From the NCBI RefSeq assembly GCF_001484045.1, contig NZ_CP013128.1:476283-540282 (forward strand): a stretch of 64,000 nucleotides of DNA, in the 5' to 3' direction. Every line of letters begins with the position of its first letter. Positions within the stretch are counted from its first letter, which is position 1. This DNA comes from Mycoplasma sp. (ex Biomphalaria glabrata). GTDB lineage: Bacteria > Bacillota_I > Bacilli_A > Mycoplasmatales > GCF-1484045. A program made the position numbers and the translations under genes. A model generated the notes under the pieces. The model had not been told where the DNA came from and made no database searches. It worked only from the letters and a program-made list of their open reading frames with translations. Below are positions 52,342 to 63,966 of this stretch, in pieces.

Positions 52342-55029
52342 ATGGAATTTAAAGATACGTTATTAATGCCTGTTACAGATTTTGAAATGCGTGCAAATTT
52401 AAATCAAAAGGAACCGGCAATTCAAGAAAAGTGGGAAAGTAAAAAAATTTATCACAAAGCATTGCAAAAAAATAAGTCTAATGAGCCTTATGTATTTTTG
52501 GATGGTCCGCCATACGCAAATGGTAGTATCCATATCGGACATGCCTTGAATAAGGTTTTGAAGGATATCAATGTTCGTTATAGAACGTTAAATAACATGT
52601 ACACTCCGTTTGTTCTTGGTTGAGATACTCACGGATTACCAATTGAAAGTGCTATCGAAAAATCTGGAGTAAAACGTAAAGAAAAGACAGTCAATGAATT
52701 CCGCAATATTTGTAAGGAATATGCTCTTGACCAAATTAAAAATCAAAAAGAGCAATTTAAAAGATTAGGTTTATTCACAGACTATAGTGAAACGTATTTT
52801 ACTCTTCAAAAAGAATATGAAATTGAACAAGTTAAATGTTTTTTTTCAATGTTAAAACGTGGACTTGTTTTCCGCGATTTAAAACCAGTTTATTGATCGT
52901 GAAGTTCAGAAAGTGCATTAGCAGAAGCTGAAATTGAATATCAAGAAAAAAATTCTCCATCTATTTATGTAACATTTGACATAAATCATAACGATATTTT
53001 ACCTACTGGGACAAAAGCAATAATTTGAACAACAACACCATGAACGCTTCCTGCCAATCGCGCCATTTCTGTAAATCCGACATTTGATTATGTAGTAATT
53101 GAAACTAATAAGGGCTTATTTTTAATTTTAGATAATCTTCGTGAGAAATTAATATCAAAATTGAACTTTGAAGAAGTCAAAATTATTAAGAAATTAAAAG
53201 GGAAAGAACTGGAAAATTTAACATATACCCATTTTTTTAATAACGAAAAATACAAATTAATATTAGGAGAGCATGTTTCTGATATTGATGGAACTGGACT
53301 AGTACACACAGCTCCAGGACATGGGCAAGATGACTACATTGTTGGTAAAAAATATAATTTGGAAGTTGTTTCTGTTGTTAATGCTCAAGGAATTATGGAA
53401 AAGGCTGGCGAATTCGATGGTTTATTTTTAGATAAAGCTTCTCAGTCAATCATTGAAAAATTAGAGTCATTAGGTAATTTACTTTTTAAAGAAATAATTA
53501 CTCACCAGTATCCGCATGATTGAAGAACTAAAAAACCAATTATTTTTAGAGCAACACAACAATGATTTATTACGATTAAAAATATTAAAAATAATATTAT
53601 CAAAGATTTAGATGGAATCGTTAGTTATCCTGATTGAGGAAAATCAAGAATGCAAAATATGATTGCAAATCGTGGTGATTGATGTATTTCTCGTCAAAGA
53701 ATTTGAGGTGTACCAATTCCAATAATTTATGATGCTAATCATGAACCAATTGTGAAGGATGATGTAATTCAACACCAAATAAATATGTTTATAAAACATG
53801 GTGTAGAAGCATGAGATAAATTACCTATTAAAGATCTTTTACCAGATAACTTTAATCAAAATATTGATGGATATACAAAAGAAAAAGATATTATGGATGT
53901 TTGATTTGATAGTGGGACAGCTTTCAATACATTACTAAGAAATTTTGACACAACAGTTGCTGATGTTTATATTGAAGGAAATGATCAATTTAGAGGTTGA
54001 TTTAATTCTTCATTGATTATTTCATCAGCTGTTCATAATAAATCTCCATACAAAAAACTAGTTACTCATGGTTTCGTTTTAGATGAAAAGGGACATAAAA
54101 TGTCTAAATCGAAAGGCAATGTGATTGATCCACTAAAAGTTATAAATCAATATGGTGCTGATGTATTACGTTTATGAGTTTCATCTGTTGACTACCAAGA
54201 AGATGTAAGAATCAGTGATAATTTATTAAAACAAGTCGCTGAAAGTTATAGAAAAATTCGTAACACAATTCGTTTTATGCTTGGAAATTTAAATAATTAT
54301 CATCATAAAACTATTCAATTGAATGAAGTAGACCAATATATGATTCATTTAACAAATGAATTGATTTATGAAGTTAAGAATAGTTATGAAAATTATAAAT
54401 ATGAAAAAGTTTATCAGTTAATTAATAATTTTGTAATCAATGATTTAAGTGCTTTCTATTTAGACATTGCAAAAGACGTCGTTTATGTTCAACGAGAAAA
54501 CGACCCAAGAAGACAACAAATTCTTTTTGTTTTCTATCACATTACAAATACTTTAATCACTTTGTTGGCACCAATCATTCCGCACACATGTGAAGAAGCA
54601 TACTCATTTTTTAATAAATTAAATAAAAATGAGTCTGTAATGTTAGAAGAAATTAAACTATTAGATGTTTCTGTAAATATCAATGTTAATGAATGAAATA
54701 AAATATGAAAATTGAAAACAGATATATATCAAGAAATTGAAAAAGCTCGTCAAGATAAAATTATTGGAAAATCGTTAGAAGCTAAGATTGTTTTAAAATT
54801 AAAAAATGATTTTAAATTTTTTGAAACAATCTATTTGAAAGAAATTTTAATGGTTTCAAAATTAGAAATAAATAATGAGATTTCTAATAATTTAGTTGAA
54901 AAGGAATCTTGTTATGTTCAAGTAACTAAACATCCAGGCAAATCTTGTGAAAGATGCTGAAAATATTTTGAACAAGATGAAATGTTTGATGGAAAAATAT
55001 GTATTAGCTGTCATAATGCAATAAAATAA
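52342..55029 (+). CDS. ileS: Isoleucyl-tRNA synthetase
   Basis: An 895-residue class I synthetase. It has [18 protein letters not shown] (HIGH 64-67), [10 protein letters not shown], the CP1 editing domain with [28 protein letters not shown] (586-590) and a C-terminal zinc finger with CERCWKYF and CISC. More than 15 TGAs give conserved Trp. It lies in a packed unit with lspA five bases downstream, as often seen in bacteria. No T-box leader is present. Confidence 0.97.
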
Positions 55030-55034
55030 TACAT

Positions 55035-55604
55035 ATGATTAAAAACATTTGATTAAAACTAAAAAGAGTTTCTAATATTAATTCAGGAACGGCAAAAAAT
55101 AAAATTTTTGCAATTTTGATTGCATCAATTTTTTTTTGAATCGATGTTTTATTTAAATACATTATTTCTGCTGACCAATCCGGCAAGTCATATCCGATTA
55201 TTTCGCATTATTTCGCCATTAAATATACTGAAAATTATGGTTCCTCTTTTAGTTTATTTAGTGATATGCCATGATTGGTTGCTTTATTAAACGTTATTGC
55301 TTTAATTGTTCCATTGGCTGGTTTTATTTTTTCGACTAGATTTGCTATCAAAATTGGATTTGCTTTTATATTGTTGGGAGCTATTGATAATTTTGCTGAT
55401 CGTGTAATTTTAGGATATGTAATTGATTACATTTCTGTTGAATTAGGAAGTTATACAATAGTGTTAAATGTTGCTGATTTAATGATTACATATGGCGTAA
55501 TTCATGTTTTAGTTGTGTATGTATTTACATCTAATGCTAAAGATGTTGCAATGAATAAAGAAGAAGTGAAAGCAACTTTAGAAATTACGGATAATAATGA
55601 ATAA
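55035..55604 (+). CDS. lspA: Lipoprotein signal peptidase
   Basis: A 189-residue membrane aspartyl protease that removes signal peptides from diacylated prolipoproteins. Four hydrophobic segments are visible. The catalytic Asp pair is Asp122 in GAIDNFADR and Asp148 in NVADLM. KYTENYGSSFSLF matches the N-x-G-(A/S)-(A/S)-F box. The last eight bases overlap rluD. The ileS-lspA-rluD order is shared with many Firmicutes. Confidence 0.93.
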
Positions 55605-56523
55605 TAATGTAAAAGAATTATTTTATAACAATAATAATGCGCAAAGGATTGACAAATTTTTAGCAGAAGAATTAAAAGTTTCTCGTTCATATGTTCAAAA
55701 AATGATTGAAAAACAATTGGTTCTTGTTAATGACGAAATCATTAAATCTAACTATGTGTTAGAAAATAATGACGTTATTAAAATAGATGAATTATTTTTT
55801 ATAAAGGACGAATCTTTAAAATATGTTCGCCCAAACGTGGAAATGAAACTAGACATCATTTATGAAGATGATTATTTAGTAATTATTAATAAACCGAATG
55901 ACACAGTTGTTCATATAGCTCCAGGGCACACTGAAGACACGATCGTGAACGCTTTAAAACATCATTATGCTGATAAATTGGCTAACAATGAATCCATTCG
56001 CCCAGGAATTGTTCACCGTATAGACAAAGATACAACAGGGATAATTGTTGTTGCTAAAAACGATGAAATACTAACAAAACTTCAAGAACAATTCCAAAGT
56101 CATACAATTGTCCGCAAATATCATGCAATTGTTCACGGAAGAATTGAAAAGGATAAATTATTAATTGATTTGCCTATTAAACGCGATCAAAAAAACTATA
56201 AAAAAATGGTGATTGCTCAGGATGGTAAAAAAGCAAAAACAATTTTGAATGTTTTAGAACGTTACAAAAATTACACATATGTAGAATTAGAATTGATGAC
56301 TGGAAGAACTCACCAAATTCGCGTTCACTTGAATTACTTAAAATATCCAATTGTTGGTGATAATATTTATGGATTATATTCTGATCGTAATTATGAGTAT
56401 GGTCAATATCTAAATGCTTTTTATTTAGAATTTACGCATCCAATTACCAACGAAAGATTGAAATTTACTATCGATGATCCAATTGAATTTAAAGATAAAT
56501 TAATCAGAATAAGCAATGAATAA
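55597..56523 (+). CDS. rluD: RluA-family 23S rRNA pseudouridine synthase
   Basis: A 308-residue enzyme with an N-terminal S4 domain (RIDKFLAEELKVSRSYVQKMI) and the RluA catalytic core. The catalytic Asp143 lies in HRIDKDTTGIIVVAK, and MTGRTHQIRVHL is the second conserved block. By position and domain layout it is RluD-like, which modifies helix 69 of 23S rRNA; the exact target is inferred. Confidence 0.9.
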   Translation: MNNNVKELFYNNNNAQRIDKFLAEELKVSRSYVQKMIEKQLVLVNDEIIKSNYVLENNDVIKIDELFFIKDESLKYVRPNVEMKLDIIYEDDYLVIINKPNDTVVHIAPGHTEDTIVNALKHHYADKLANNESIRPGIVHRIDKDTTGIIVVAKNDEILTKLQEQFQSHTIVRKYHAIVHGRIEKDKLLIDLPIKRDQKNYKKMVIAQDGKKAKTILNVLERYKNYTYVELELMTGRTHQIRVHLNYLKYPIVGDNIYGLYSDRNYEYGQYLNAFYLEFTHPITNERLKFTIDDPIEFKDKLIRISNE

Positions 56524-56568
56524 ATTAATTTAGTTAAAATACATAATGACTATAATAAAGAGGGGAAA

Positions 56569-57075
56569 ATGCAAAAAGACAAACATATAAGTTGAGATGA
56601 ATATTTTATGGGGATAGCGCAAATGTCAGCGCTAAGAAGTAAAGACCCACACACTAAAGTAGGGGCTTGCATTATAAGTAATCACGATAAAATCATTTTA
56701 GGAACAGGTTACAACGGGGCACCTCGTCGAATTGACGATAAAAATATTCCATGAGAAACTCGCGTTGATAAACATGTTAATCAAACTAAATATCCATATG
56801 TAGTTCATGCAGAACAAAACGCCATCATTAATTCATGAGGAAGAAATACTGCTAAATCTCATGCTTATGTGACGTTATTTCCTTGTTCAACATGTACTAA
56901 ATTATTATTACAAATTGGAATTGAAGAATTAATTTATCTACACAACCCATACGAAAAAGAAGATGACATTAAAGCTTCAACTAAATTATTAAAGGAAGCT
57001 GGAATTAAAATTCGTCAATATACACCTGAACATATTAATTTATTATCTAATGATAACTACCCAACTTACAAATAA
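56569..57075 (+). CDS. dCMP deaminase family protein
   Basis: A 168-residue zinc deaminase. It has the zinc and proton-shuttle motif HAEQNAI (His80, Glu82) and PCSTC (Cys106, Cys109). TKVGACI and GTGYNGAP are typical of dCMP deaminases. It converts dCMP to dUMP, the ThyA substrate (58487). GAGGGGAAA precedes the ATG. Three TGAs give Trp. Confidence 0.9.
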
Positions 57076-57080
57076 CGATA

Positions 57081-58094
57081 TTAATTTACTTTATAAGTTT
57101 TATTAACATAATGTATCGCATCTTCGATGCGATTTTTTATAGTTTCTCTAACTATTTTTTCAATTTCCTGTTTTGGTCGCTTACTTCTTATTAAATGATC
57201 GATAAATGGTTTAATATTTTTTTCAAAATTTGCACCAATTGTTAAATCAAAATTATATTTTCTACTAATTTCTTGAATAATATCTAAATACTTAGCGCGA
57301 GCAAAAATACTTGCACACATTACTGAGATATATTCTTGATCTGCCTTTTCTATTAATTTAATTTCGCTATTATAAGATGATAAATTTTCAATATTTTCAA
57401 TTTGAATTTTATGACTTGTAAATTTATCAATAACAACGTTGTGATTAATATCACGATTAATACATGCTTGTTTAATTAGTAATTCATAGTGATAACACAT
57501 AACTTCATTTAAGTTAGAACCCTTTTCACGAGCATTGTGTAATTCAGATGGAGAAGCAAATGAATAAAGTATATTTTTTTGTTGGATTAATTTTGAAATT
57601 TGTTCTCTTAATTGAATAATTTTCATGTCTGTTAATTTTTTTGAATCATTAATACCGAAATCAGTTAATTTTTGAAAATCACTTTGTTGGACAGTAACTG
57701 AGCAAAAAACTACAGAACCAAAGTCTTCACCTTTACCTGATTCATCCATTCCAACATAATTTTCTTCTTCTAATTCAAAATCTAAAATTTTTTGAGGTTT
57801 TGGTTTATGGATAATAGCATTTTTTTCATTATGGAATTCTGGCACAAATTTTGGATTAATTTCTTTAATTATCGAAAGTACTTCTGTTTTTATAGTTTTT
57901 CCTTTTCCTTGAACATCTAATCTTTTAGGTTCCTCGTATCAAAAAATAGAATAACCATTTCGCTTTAAGTATTTGGCATTATTTTTTATTTCGAATGGAT
58001 TAGAAATAAATCATTTTTCTAAATCATTTAGTTGTTGCTTTGTAAAATTTATTTTTCAGTAAGTATCATTTAAAATATCTATTATTATTTTCAT
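57081..58094 (-). CDS. rnhC: Ribonuclease HIII
   Basis: A 337-residue RNase HIII that cleaves RNA in RNA-DNA hybrids. The N-terminal TBP-like substrate-binding domain (about 1-80) is followed by the catalytic domain with DESGKGE (Asp117, Glu118), where RNase HII has DE-x-G-R-G. A further acidic residue lies in VVIDKF, with ASIFARA later. The start is ATG 58094, which gives the family's usual N-terminal domain; no good Shine-Dalgarno is seen. It is convergent with the dCMP deaminase and divergent from acpS. Confidence 0.92.
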
Positions 58095-58145
58095 CAATAC
58101 AATTTTAATATTTATTTTTAGAAATTAGTAATTTAAAATTAATCT

Positions 58146-58487
58146 ATGATGAATAACTTTATTGGTATTGATATCGTTGAAAATAAGAGATTGATTATTT
58201 CAGCTAATAAGATAGCTAAGCGAATTTTATCTCAGGATGAATTGTGTGAATTTACAAACCGTAAAACAAAACTAGCGAAACGCGAATTTTTAGCTGGGAG
58301 ATGAGCAGCTAAAGAAGCTATTATCAAATGTATTGAACAACCGATACCAATGAATAAAATCGAAATCCAAAAAACCGAAAATAATAAATTGTATTTCATT
58401 TATAATAAGTACAATGTGACAATAAGTATAAGTCACGAGAAAGCATACACGGTTGCTGTTGCTTATTATAATGCAGAGGGAAAATAA
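58146..58487 (+). CDS. acpS: Holo-acyl carrier protein synthase
   Basis: A 113-residue phosphopantetheinyl transferase that activates ACP with CoA. It has the magnesium-binding FIGIDIVE (Asp9) and [12 protein letters not shown] with the second acidic ligand, and ends with the [16 protein letters not shown] strand pair. Two ATGs are adjacent (58146, 58149). The stop overlaps thyA's ATG. The likely substrate is the ACP at 250. Confidence 0.93.
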
Positions 58488-59356
58488 TGAAACAATATTT
58501 AGATTTATGCCGTTTTGTTTTAGATAATGGTGAAAAGAAAGGTGACCGAACAGGAACTGGTACCATTAGTTGATTCGGATATCAATCTCGTTATAATCTA
58601 AAAAATGAATTTCCTCTTGTCACAACTAAAAAAGTTCATTTTAAATCTGTTTTAGTTGAATTACTATGATTTGTTAAGGGAGATACTAATATTCAATACC
58701 TTGTTAAAAACGGAGTAAGAATTTGAAATGAATGACCATTTAAAAAATATCAATCCTCTTCAGAATATGATGGAATAGATATTAAAACTTTTGCCCAACG
58801 TATTGCGGATGATGATAATTTTGCTCAAAAATGAGGAGATCTGGGTCCAGTATACGGAAAACAATGACGGGATTTTAATGGAGTTGATCAACTAAGTTGA
58901 GTTGTAGAAGAAATTAAAAAGAATCCGCAATCTAGACGTTTAATTGTTTCAGCATGAAATCCAGTTGAAGTTAAAAATATGCTTTTACCTCCTTGTCACT
59001 CTTTAATGCAATTTTATGTCACTGACGATGGATATTTAAATTGTCAACTATATCAACGTAGTGGAGATATCTTTTTAGGTATTCCTTTCAATATTGCTTC
59101 ATATTCCTTATTAACATATATGGTCGCTGCCATAACTGGTCTAAAACCTGGTACTTTCATTCATGTAATTGGGGATGCTCATATATATTCAAATCATGTT
59201 GACCAAATTAATCTTCAATTAACAAGAACACCATATAAATTGCCAAAATTAATAATAAAAAGAGAAGTTAAAAATATTGAAGACTTTAACATTGAAGATT
59301 TTGAATTAGATGGATACGAGGCTCACCCTCATATTGCTGGAGCGGTGGCTGTCTAA
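58487..59356 (+). CDS. thyA: Thymidylate synthase ThyA
   Basis: A 289-residue folate-dependent enzyme that methylates dUMP to dTMP. It has GDRTGTGT near the N-terminus, [24 protein letters not shown], the catalytic Cys170 in [27 protein letters not shown] and HIYSNHVDQ. Many TGAs give Trp. It is one base before dfrA, which regenerates its folate cofactor, a standard functional pair. Confidence 0.97.
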
Positions 59357-59357
59357 T

Positions 59358-59825
59358 ATGATTTCTTTTATTCTTGCGATGGACAGAAATGGCCTAATAG
59401 GTAATGAGAACAAATTACCATGACATATCCCGGCTGAATTAAAATATTTTCGCCAAGTAACACTTGGAAAAGATATGTTAATGGGCAGAAAGACTTTTGA
59501 ATCAATCGGTAAACCATTACCTGGTCGAAATACCATTATACTGACAAATAATAAGGATTATTATTTTGATCATCCTAATGTACGTGTTGTCTTTAATGTA
59601 GATAAATTATTGGCAGAATATAGCGACAAGGAATTGATGGTTGTTGGTGGTGCAGCTATATTTAAGTTATTATATGAAAAGTGTGAAACTTTGTATTTAA
59701 CAATTGTTAAAGGTGAATATCAAGGTGATACTTATTTTAAAGATATCAACTTAAATGATTTCATTTTACAAAGTGAGCAAGATAACGAAGATTTTACAAC
59801 TTACGTTTACAAAAGAAAGAGTTAA
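59358..59825 (+). CDS. dfrA: Dihydrofolate reductase
   Basis: A 155-residue NADPH-dependent DHFR. It has ILAMDRNGLIGNENKLPWHIPAEL (active-site acidic residue in the helix following LPWH), MLMGRKTFESIGKPLPGR and VVGGAAIF. The length is normal. It is encoded between thyA and plsC with gaps of one base. It reduces the dihydrofolate produced by ThyA. Confidence 0.96.
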
Positions 59826-59826
59826 A

Positions 59827-60567
59827 ATGCGCCTTTGATTTTTACCATTTTATTTTATTTGCCTACTATGACTTAAATGAAGAGCTAAATCTTTATATAA
59901 AGGTGTGAAAGTAAAAAACAAACCATATGACAAAAATAGAGCATATCATCTTGTTCGCCGAATTTGTCAATATACTAAATTCTTATATAAATTTAAAATT
60001 GAAGTTCAAGGATTAAAAAATATCCCTGATAAAAAAATGTGCTTAATTACACCGAACCATCAATCAAATTTTGATCCTATTTTAATGATTTTAGCTATGC
60101 CTAAAAAAACTTACCCAGCATTTATAGCAAAAGAAGAATTGTTAAAAGATTGAAAAGTGAATTCTTTTTTAAAAATTATTTATTCGTTTCCATTAAATCG
60201 TCAAAGTTTACGTCAATCATTGGAAATTATTAATGCAAGTACTGAACACATGATTAAAAATAAATCACCATTGATTATTTTCCCAGAAGGGACTCGTTCT
60301 AAATCAAAAGAAATGGGAGAGTTTAAACCTGGTGCTTTCAAACCTGCTTTTATATCAACAGCACCAATAATTCCAGTAACTATTGTTAATTCAATTGACA
60401 TTACATCAAATATTCACAAACGAATGATAAATAATAGTTTTAGTAAAAAAATGAAACCTACTATAAAAATTATTTTTCATACACCTGTAAAATATGACAA
60501 TTTTCATCATAAAAATACTACTTCAGTAGCTGAAGAGGTTAAAAAAATCATCGGGAAAAGCATTTAA
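59827..60567 (+). CDS. plsC: 1-acyl-glycerol-3-phosphate acyltransferase
   Basis: A 246-residue membrane-associated acyltransferase that makes phosphatidic acid. It has an N-terminal hydrophobic segment (MRLWFLPFYFICLLW), the catalytic HX4D in NHQSNFD (His78, Asp83), and the substrate-binding FPEGTRS. Linkage with acpS suggests that acyl-ACP or acyl-phosphate metabolism is regulated together; this is inference. A terminator follows. Confidence 0.93.
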
Positions 60568-60580
60568 ATACATACTTTTA

Positions 60581-60610
60581 AAAAATATGCCTTAGTGCAT
60601 ATTTTTTTTA
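60581..60610 (+). terminator. Terminator of the acpS-thyA-dfrA-plsC operon
   Basis: AAATATGC (60583-60590), loop CTTAGT, GCATATTT (60597-60604), then T5. Confidence 0.8.
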
Positions 60611-60657
60611 ATAAACACTTTTTTAACTATTTAAAAGATATAAAATAAAATTAAAGT

Positions 60658-61932
60658 ATGATTGATAAAATTTTAGAGAAAAGACATTTAGGTTTAGAAT
60701 TAAACGAAGAAGAAATTACCTACATTGTAGATGGTTTTTTATCTGGTGAAATAATAGATGCACAAATGACTAGTATTTTGACTAGTTCTAAATACAAAAG
60801 ATTAACAACTAAAGAAGTTATTTGATTTACAGAGAAATCTGTTAATGTATCAAAAAATATTAAAATTAGGTCTAAAAAAATTATTATCGATAAACATTCT
60901 GTTGGCGGAATTGGGGATAAGTTTACATTATTGCTTGTTCCAGTTTTAGCATCTTTAGGTTTTACTGTTGTTAAAACAAGTGGAACCGGTCTAGGAATAA
61001 CTGGGGGAACTATTGATAAAGTACTTTCTATTCCAGGATTTAATCCATTTTTATCAATTAAAGAAGTTGAAAAAATAACATCAAAAAATGACATGATATT
61101 GTTTGCACACTCTCCTGATTTCGCTTTAATTGATGAAAAAATTTATAATCTACGTAATCAAACTAATACAGCTAATATAATTGAATGAGTAGCTATTAGC
61201 GTTATGACCAAAAAAATACTAATTGATTCAGATTTAATATTAATCGATTTAAAAGTTGGTGACGGAGCTTTTTGTAAAACTACAGCTGATGCAGATAAAT
61301 TAATTCATTATTTTCAAAAAATTGCAGATCATTTCAAGCGAAAAATTTCCATTGTTGTATCAACAGTTAATGAACCGTTAGGTTTTAGTGTCGGAAATGC
61401 TTGTGAAGTTCATGAAGTAATTTCATATTTATCTGGGGAAAAAAATTCTGATTTAGAAACCCTTTTAAAAGCATTTTTGAATCACTTAGCTAAGGAGTAC
61501 CCATTAGCTAATACAAGAATCGAAGAAGCGATAAAATCAGGTAAAGCTTTTAAAAAATTTGTTCAACTAATTGATAATCAAGGCGGAAATTTTAATGAGT
61601 TTATGGAAAAATATGCTAGTGAATTAGCAAAAATGAATTTAACTGAAATTAAAGCTAATAAATCAGGAATATTTAAAATGACAAAAGTTAGCCAAATAGG
61701 TGAAGTTAGTCGTGATATAGGAATCATTGCTACCTCAAAATATCCAACTCCAGAAAAGTATTCAGCGATTTTTGTTGACAAAAAAAATAATCAATCTGTG
61801 AAAAAAAATGATGTTTTAATTAGAGTGTATTCGCCAGAACAATTATCAAAAGAAACATTAGATAAATTAAAAACATGTTATCGAATAGATCAAACAAGAG
61901 GCAGTTATAAATTAATTGTGAAAATGGTTTAA
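60658..61932 (+). CDS. deoA: Pyrimidine-nucleoside / thymidine phosphorylase, divergent active site
   Basis: A 424-residue member of the thymidine/pyrimidine-nucleoside phosphorylase family, which releases the base and makes (deoxy)ribose-1-phosphate. It keeps KHSVGGIGDK (Lys79, His80, Ser81), GGTIDKVLSIPGF, the Arg in YNLRNQT, Ser and Lys in AISVMTKK, and EPLGFSVGNACEV. The family block S-G-R-G-L-G-H-T-G-G reads S-G-T-G-L-G-I-T-G-G, losing Arg and His, and the usual G-Q-T-G reads A-H-S-P. Specificity or activity may therefore differ. It abuts scpA without a gap. Confidence 0.85.
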
Positions 61933-62697
61933 ATGAGTGAGAAAAAATTTTTAGCAATAGATGCTCATAAATTTACTTTGGAAAATTTTGAAGGCCCGAT
62001 GGATCTTCTTTTAAGTATGGTTCGTGACAAGAAAATAGATTTATTAGAAATAGATTTACTTAATTTAATTCAACAATATTGTGATTTTGTAACAAAAAAT
62101 ATTCACACCAATATTGATGATGTTAGCGAATATTTAGTGATGGCAACATATTTGTTAGAACTAAAAAGTAAGTTACTTCTACCGAAAACGAAATTAGAAG
62201 TCGATGAAGATATGGTTGCAGCAGAAAAAGATAAACTTATTAATGCTTTGATAGAATATAGCAAATTTAAAAAAGTGTCCGCACTATTGCAAAAAAACTT
62301 TCTAGAGCGTCAATATTTTTACGATAAAATACCGATGGATTTAACTCAAATTAAATCATCTGCAAAACCAACAATACGTAACGTTTCGTGAGATAAGGTA
62401 AATTATGTTTTAAAAAACATGATCGAAAGAATAGCTTGAGAAAAACCACTTGATCAAAAAATAGTTCAATCTAAATACTCTCAAGAAGAAGTTAAAGAAG
62501 TATTTGATAATTTTGTAGATGAATTAACAGACAATAATCCAATTTCCATCTATCATGTTTTGAAAGCACAAAATATCGATAGAGATGATTATCTAACATA
62601 TTTTGTTTTATTATTTACAACTTTATTAGAATTAGTAAAGGAACAAAGAGTTTTTATTGATTGCAATGAAAACGATGTTTTTTTTGTAAAGAGGTAG
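61933..62697 (+). CDS. scpA: Segregation and condensation protein ScpA
   Basis: A 254-residue kleisin that joins SMC heads. It has FTLENFEGPMDLLLSMVRDKKIDL at the start, the YLVMATYLLELKSKLLLPK helix and a C-terminal winged helix. The middle is charged and variable. It begins directly after the deoA stop and precedes scpB by five bases; the pair is standard in Firmicutes. Confidence 0.95.
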
Positions 62698-62702
62698 GGG
62701 TT

Positions 62703-63242
62703 ATGAATTTTTTAAAACAAATTGAAGCAATTTTATTTGCTAAAGGCGGAGATGGAATATCACTAAGTGAATTATCTAAAATTCTTCAAATTAGCAATAA
62801 AGCATTATTGGAAAATATTAGCGAATATGAAAAGGAATTAAGTAGTGAAAATCGCGGATTAAGCCTTCAGTTATTTAATGGCAATATTAAACTTGTTACA
62901 AAAAAAGAATGCTCAATTTACCTGGAAAAATTAAAAAACGAGCAATTAAAAACCTCATTATCTATTGCTGCAATCGAAGTCTTAAGTATTATTGCAGCTA
63001 AAGAGCCAGTAACAAAACAAGAAGTGGAAAAAATCCGCGGGGTAGGATGTGATGGTTTATTTTTAAAACTAAGAGCATTGGAATTAATCGAAGAAAAAGA
63101 ACGTAGTAATTTGCCTGGGATGCCGATACTATATGTTATTACAAGTAAATTTTATGATTTGTTTAAATTAGAAAATAAAGAAGCGATTATTTCTTTATTA
63201 TCCGAATTAGAATTATCCCAACAACAAAACATTTTTAATTAA
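62703..63242 (+). CDS. scpB: Segregation and condensation protein ScpB
   Basis: A 179-residue partner of ScpA with two winged helices. It has QIEAILFAKGGDGISLSEL, LSIAAIEVLSIIAAKEPVTKQEVEKIRGV, and the second-domain ELIEEKERSNLPGMPILYVIT. AGAGGTAGGGG precedes the ATG. rluB follows after one base. Confidence 0.95.
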   Translation: MNFLKQIEAILFAKGGDGISLSELSKILQISNKALLENISEYEKELSSENRGLSLQLFNGNIKLVTKKECSIYLEKLKNEQLKTSLSIAAIEVLSIIAAKEPVTKQEVEKIRGVGCDGLFLKLRALELIEEKERSNLPGMPILYVITSKFYDLFKLENKEAIISLLSELELSQQQNIFN

Positions 63243-63243
63243 T

Positions 63244-63966
63244 ATGAAAAGATTAGGTTTAGCGATTTCATCGCGAGGTTTTTGTTCAAGAAGACAAGCG
63301 GATAAATTAATTCTCGAACAAAAAGTAAAAGTAAATGGCGAAATCGTAACCGATTTCTCATTTAAAGTTGCTGATAACGATCAAATTACTATTGATGGTT
63401 ATGAAAATACAATAACTAAAAATCCTGATGAATTTGTTTATTTTTTATTTAACAAACCTCCTGACTGCGTTTGCACCAATAACGACCCACAAGGCAGAAA
63501 AACTTACTTAGATTATTTCTCCATCGAAGATAAAAAACATCATTTATTTCCTATAGGCAGATTAGATTTAAAAAGCCAAGGATTATTGATTGTGACAAAT
63601 GATGGTGAATTATATAATAAATTGATGCATCCAAGAAATCACGTCGAAAAAGAATATTTAGTAGGTGTTGATAAATCATTAAGAAAAGACGAATTAAAAA
63701 AATTTTCCCAAGGACTTATGATTCGTGAAGGATATGAAACCGGACCTTGTGAAATAAAAGAATACAGAATGGTCGGTAAAACTTATTATTATTTAGTAAT
63801 CTTAAAACAAGGTAAAAATCGTCAAATTCGCGAATCATTTAAATTATTTCATATATATGTTTCATTTATCGAAAGAATTCGAATAGGTTCTTTAGAGATA
63901 GGGGATTTGCACTTAGGAAAATATCGTAAATTAACAATACATGAATTGGAGAAATTAAAAAGATAA
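63244..63966 (+). CDS. rluB: RsuA/RluB-family rRNA pseudouridine synthase
   Basis: A 240-residue enzyme with an N-terminal S4 domain (MKRLGLAISSRGFCSRRQADKLI) and the RsuA-type core. The catalytic Asp is in GRLDLKSQGLLIVTNDG, with KEYLV and GKNRQIR later. scpA-scpB-rluB is a conserved Firmicute order, which favours RluB (23S rRNA U2605) over RsuA. Its TAA overlaps the next ATG. Confidence 0.9.
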   Translation: MKRLGLAISSRGFCSRRQADKLILEQKVKVNGEIVTDFSFKVADNDQITIDGYENTITKNPDEFVYFLFNKPPDCVCTNNDPQGRKTYLDYFSIEDKKHHLFPIGRLDLKSQGLLIVTNDGELYNKLMHPRNHVEKEYLVGVDKSLRKDELKKFSQGLMIREGYETGPCEIKEYRMVGKTYYYLVILKQGKNRQIRESFKLFHIYVSFIERIRIGSLEIGDLHLGKYRKLTIHELEKLKR

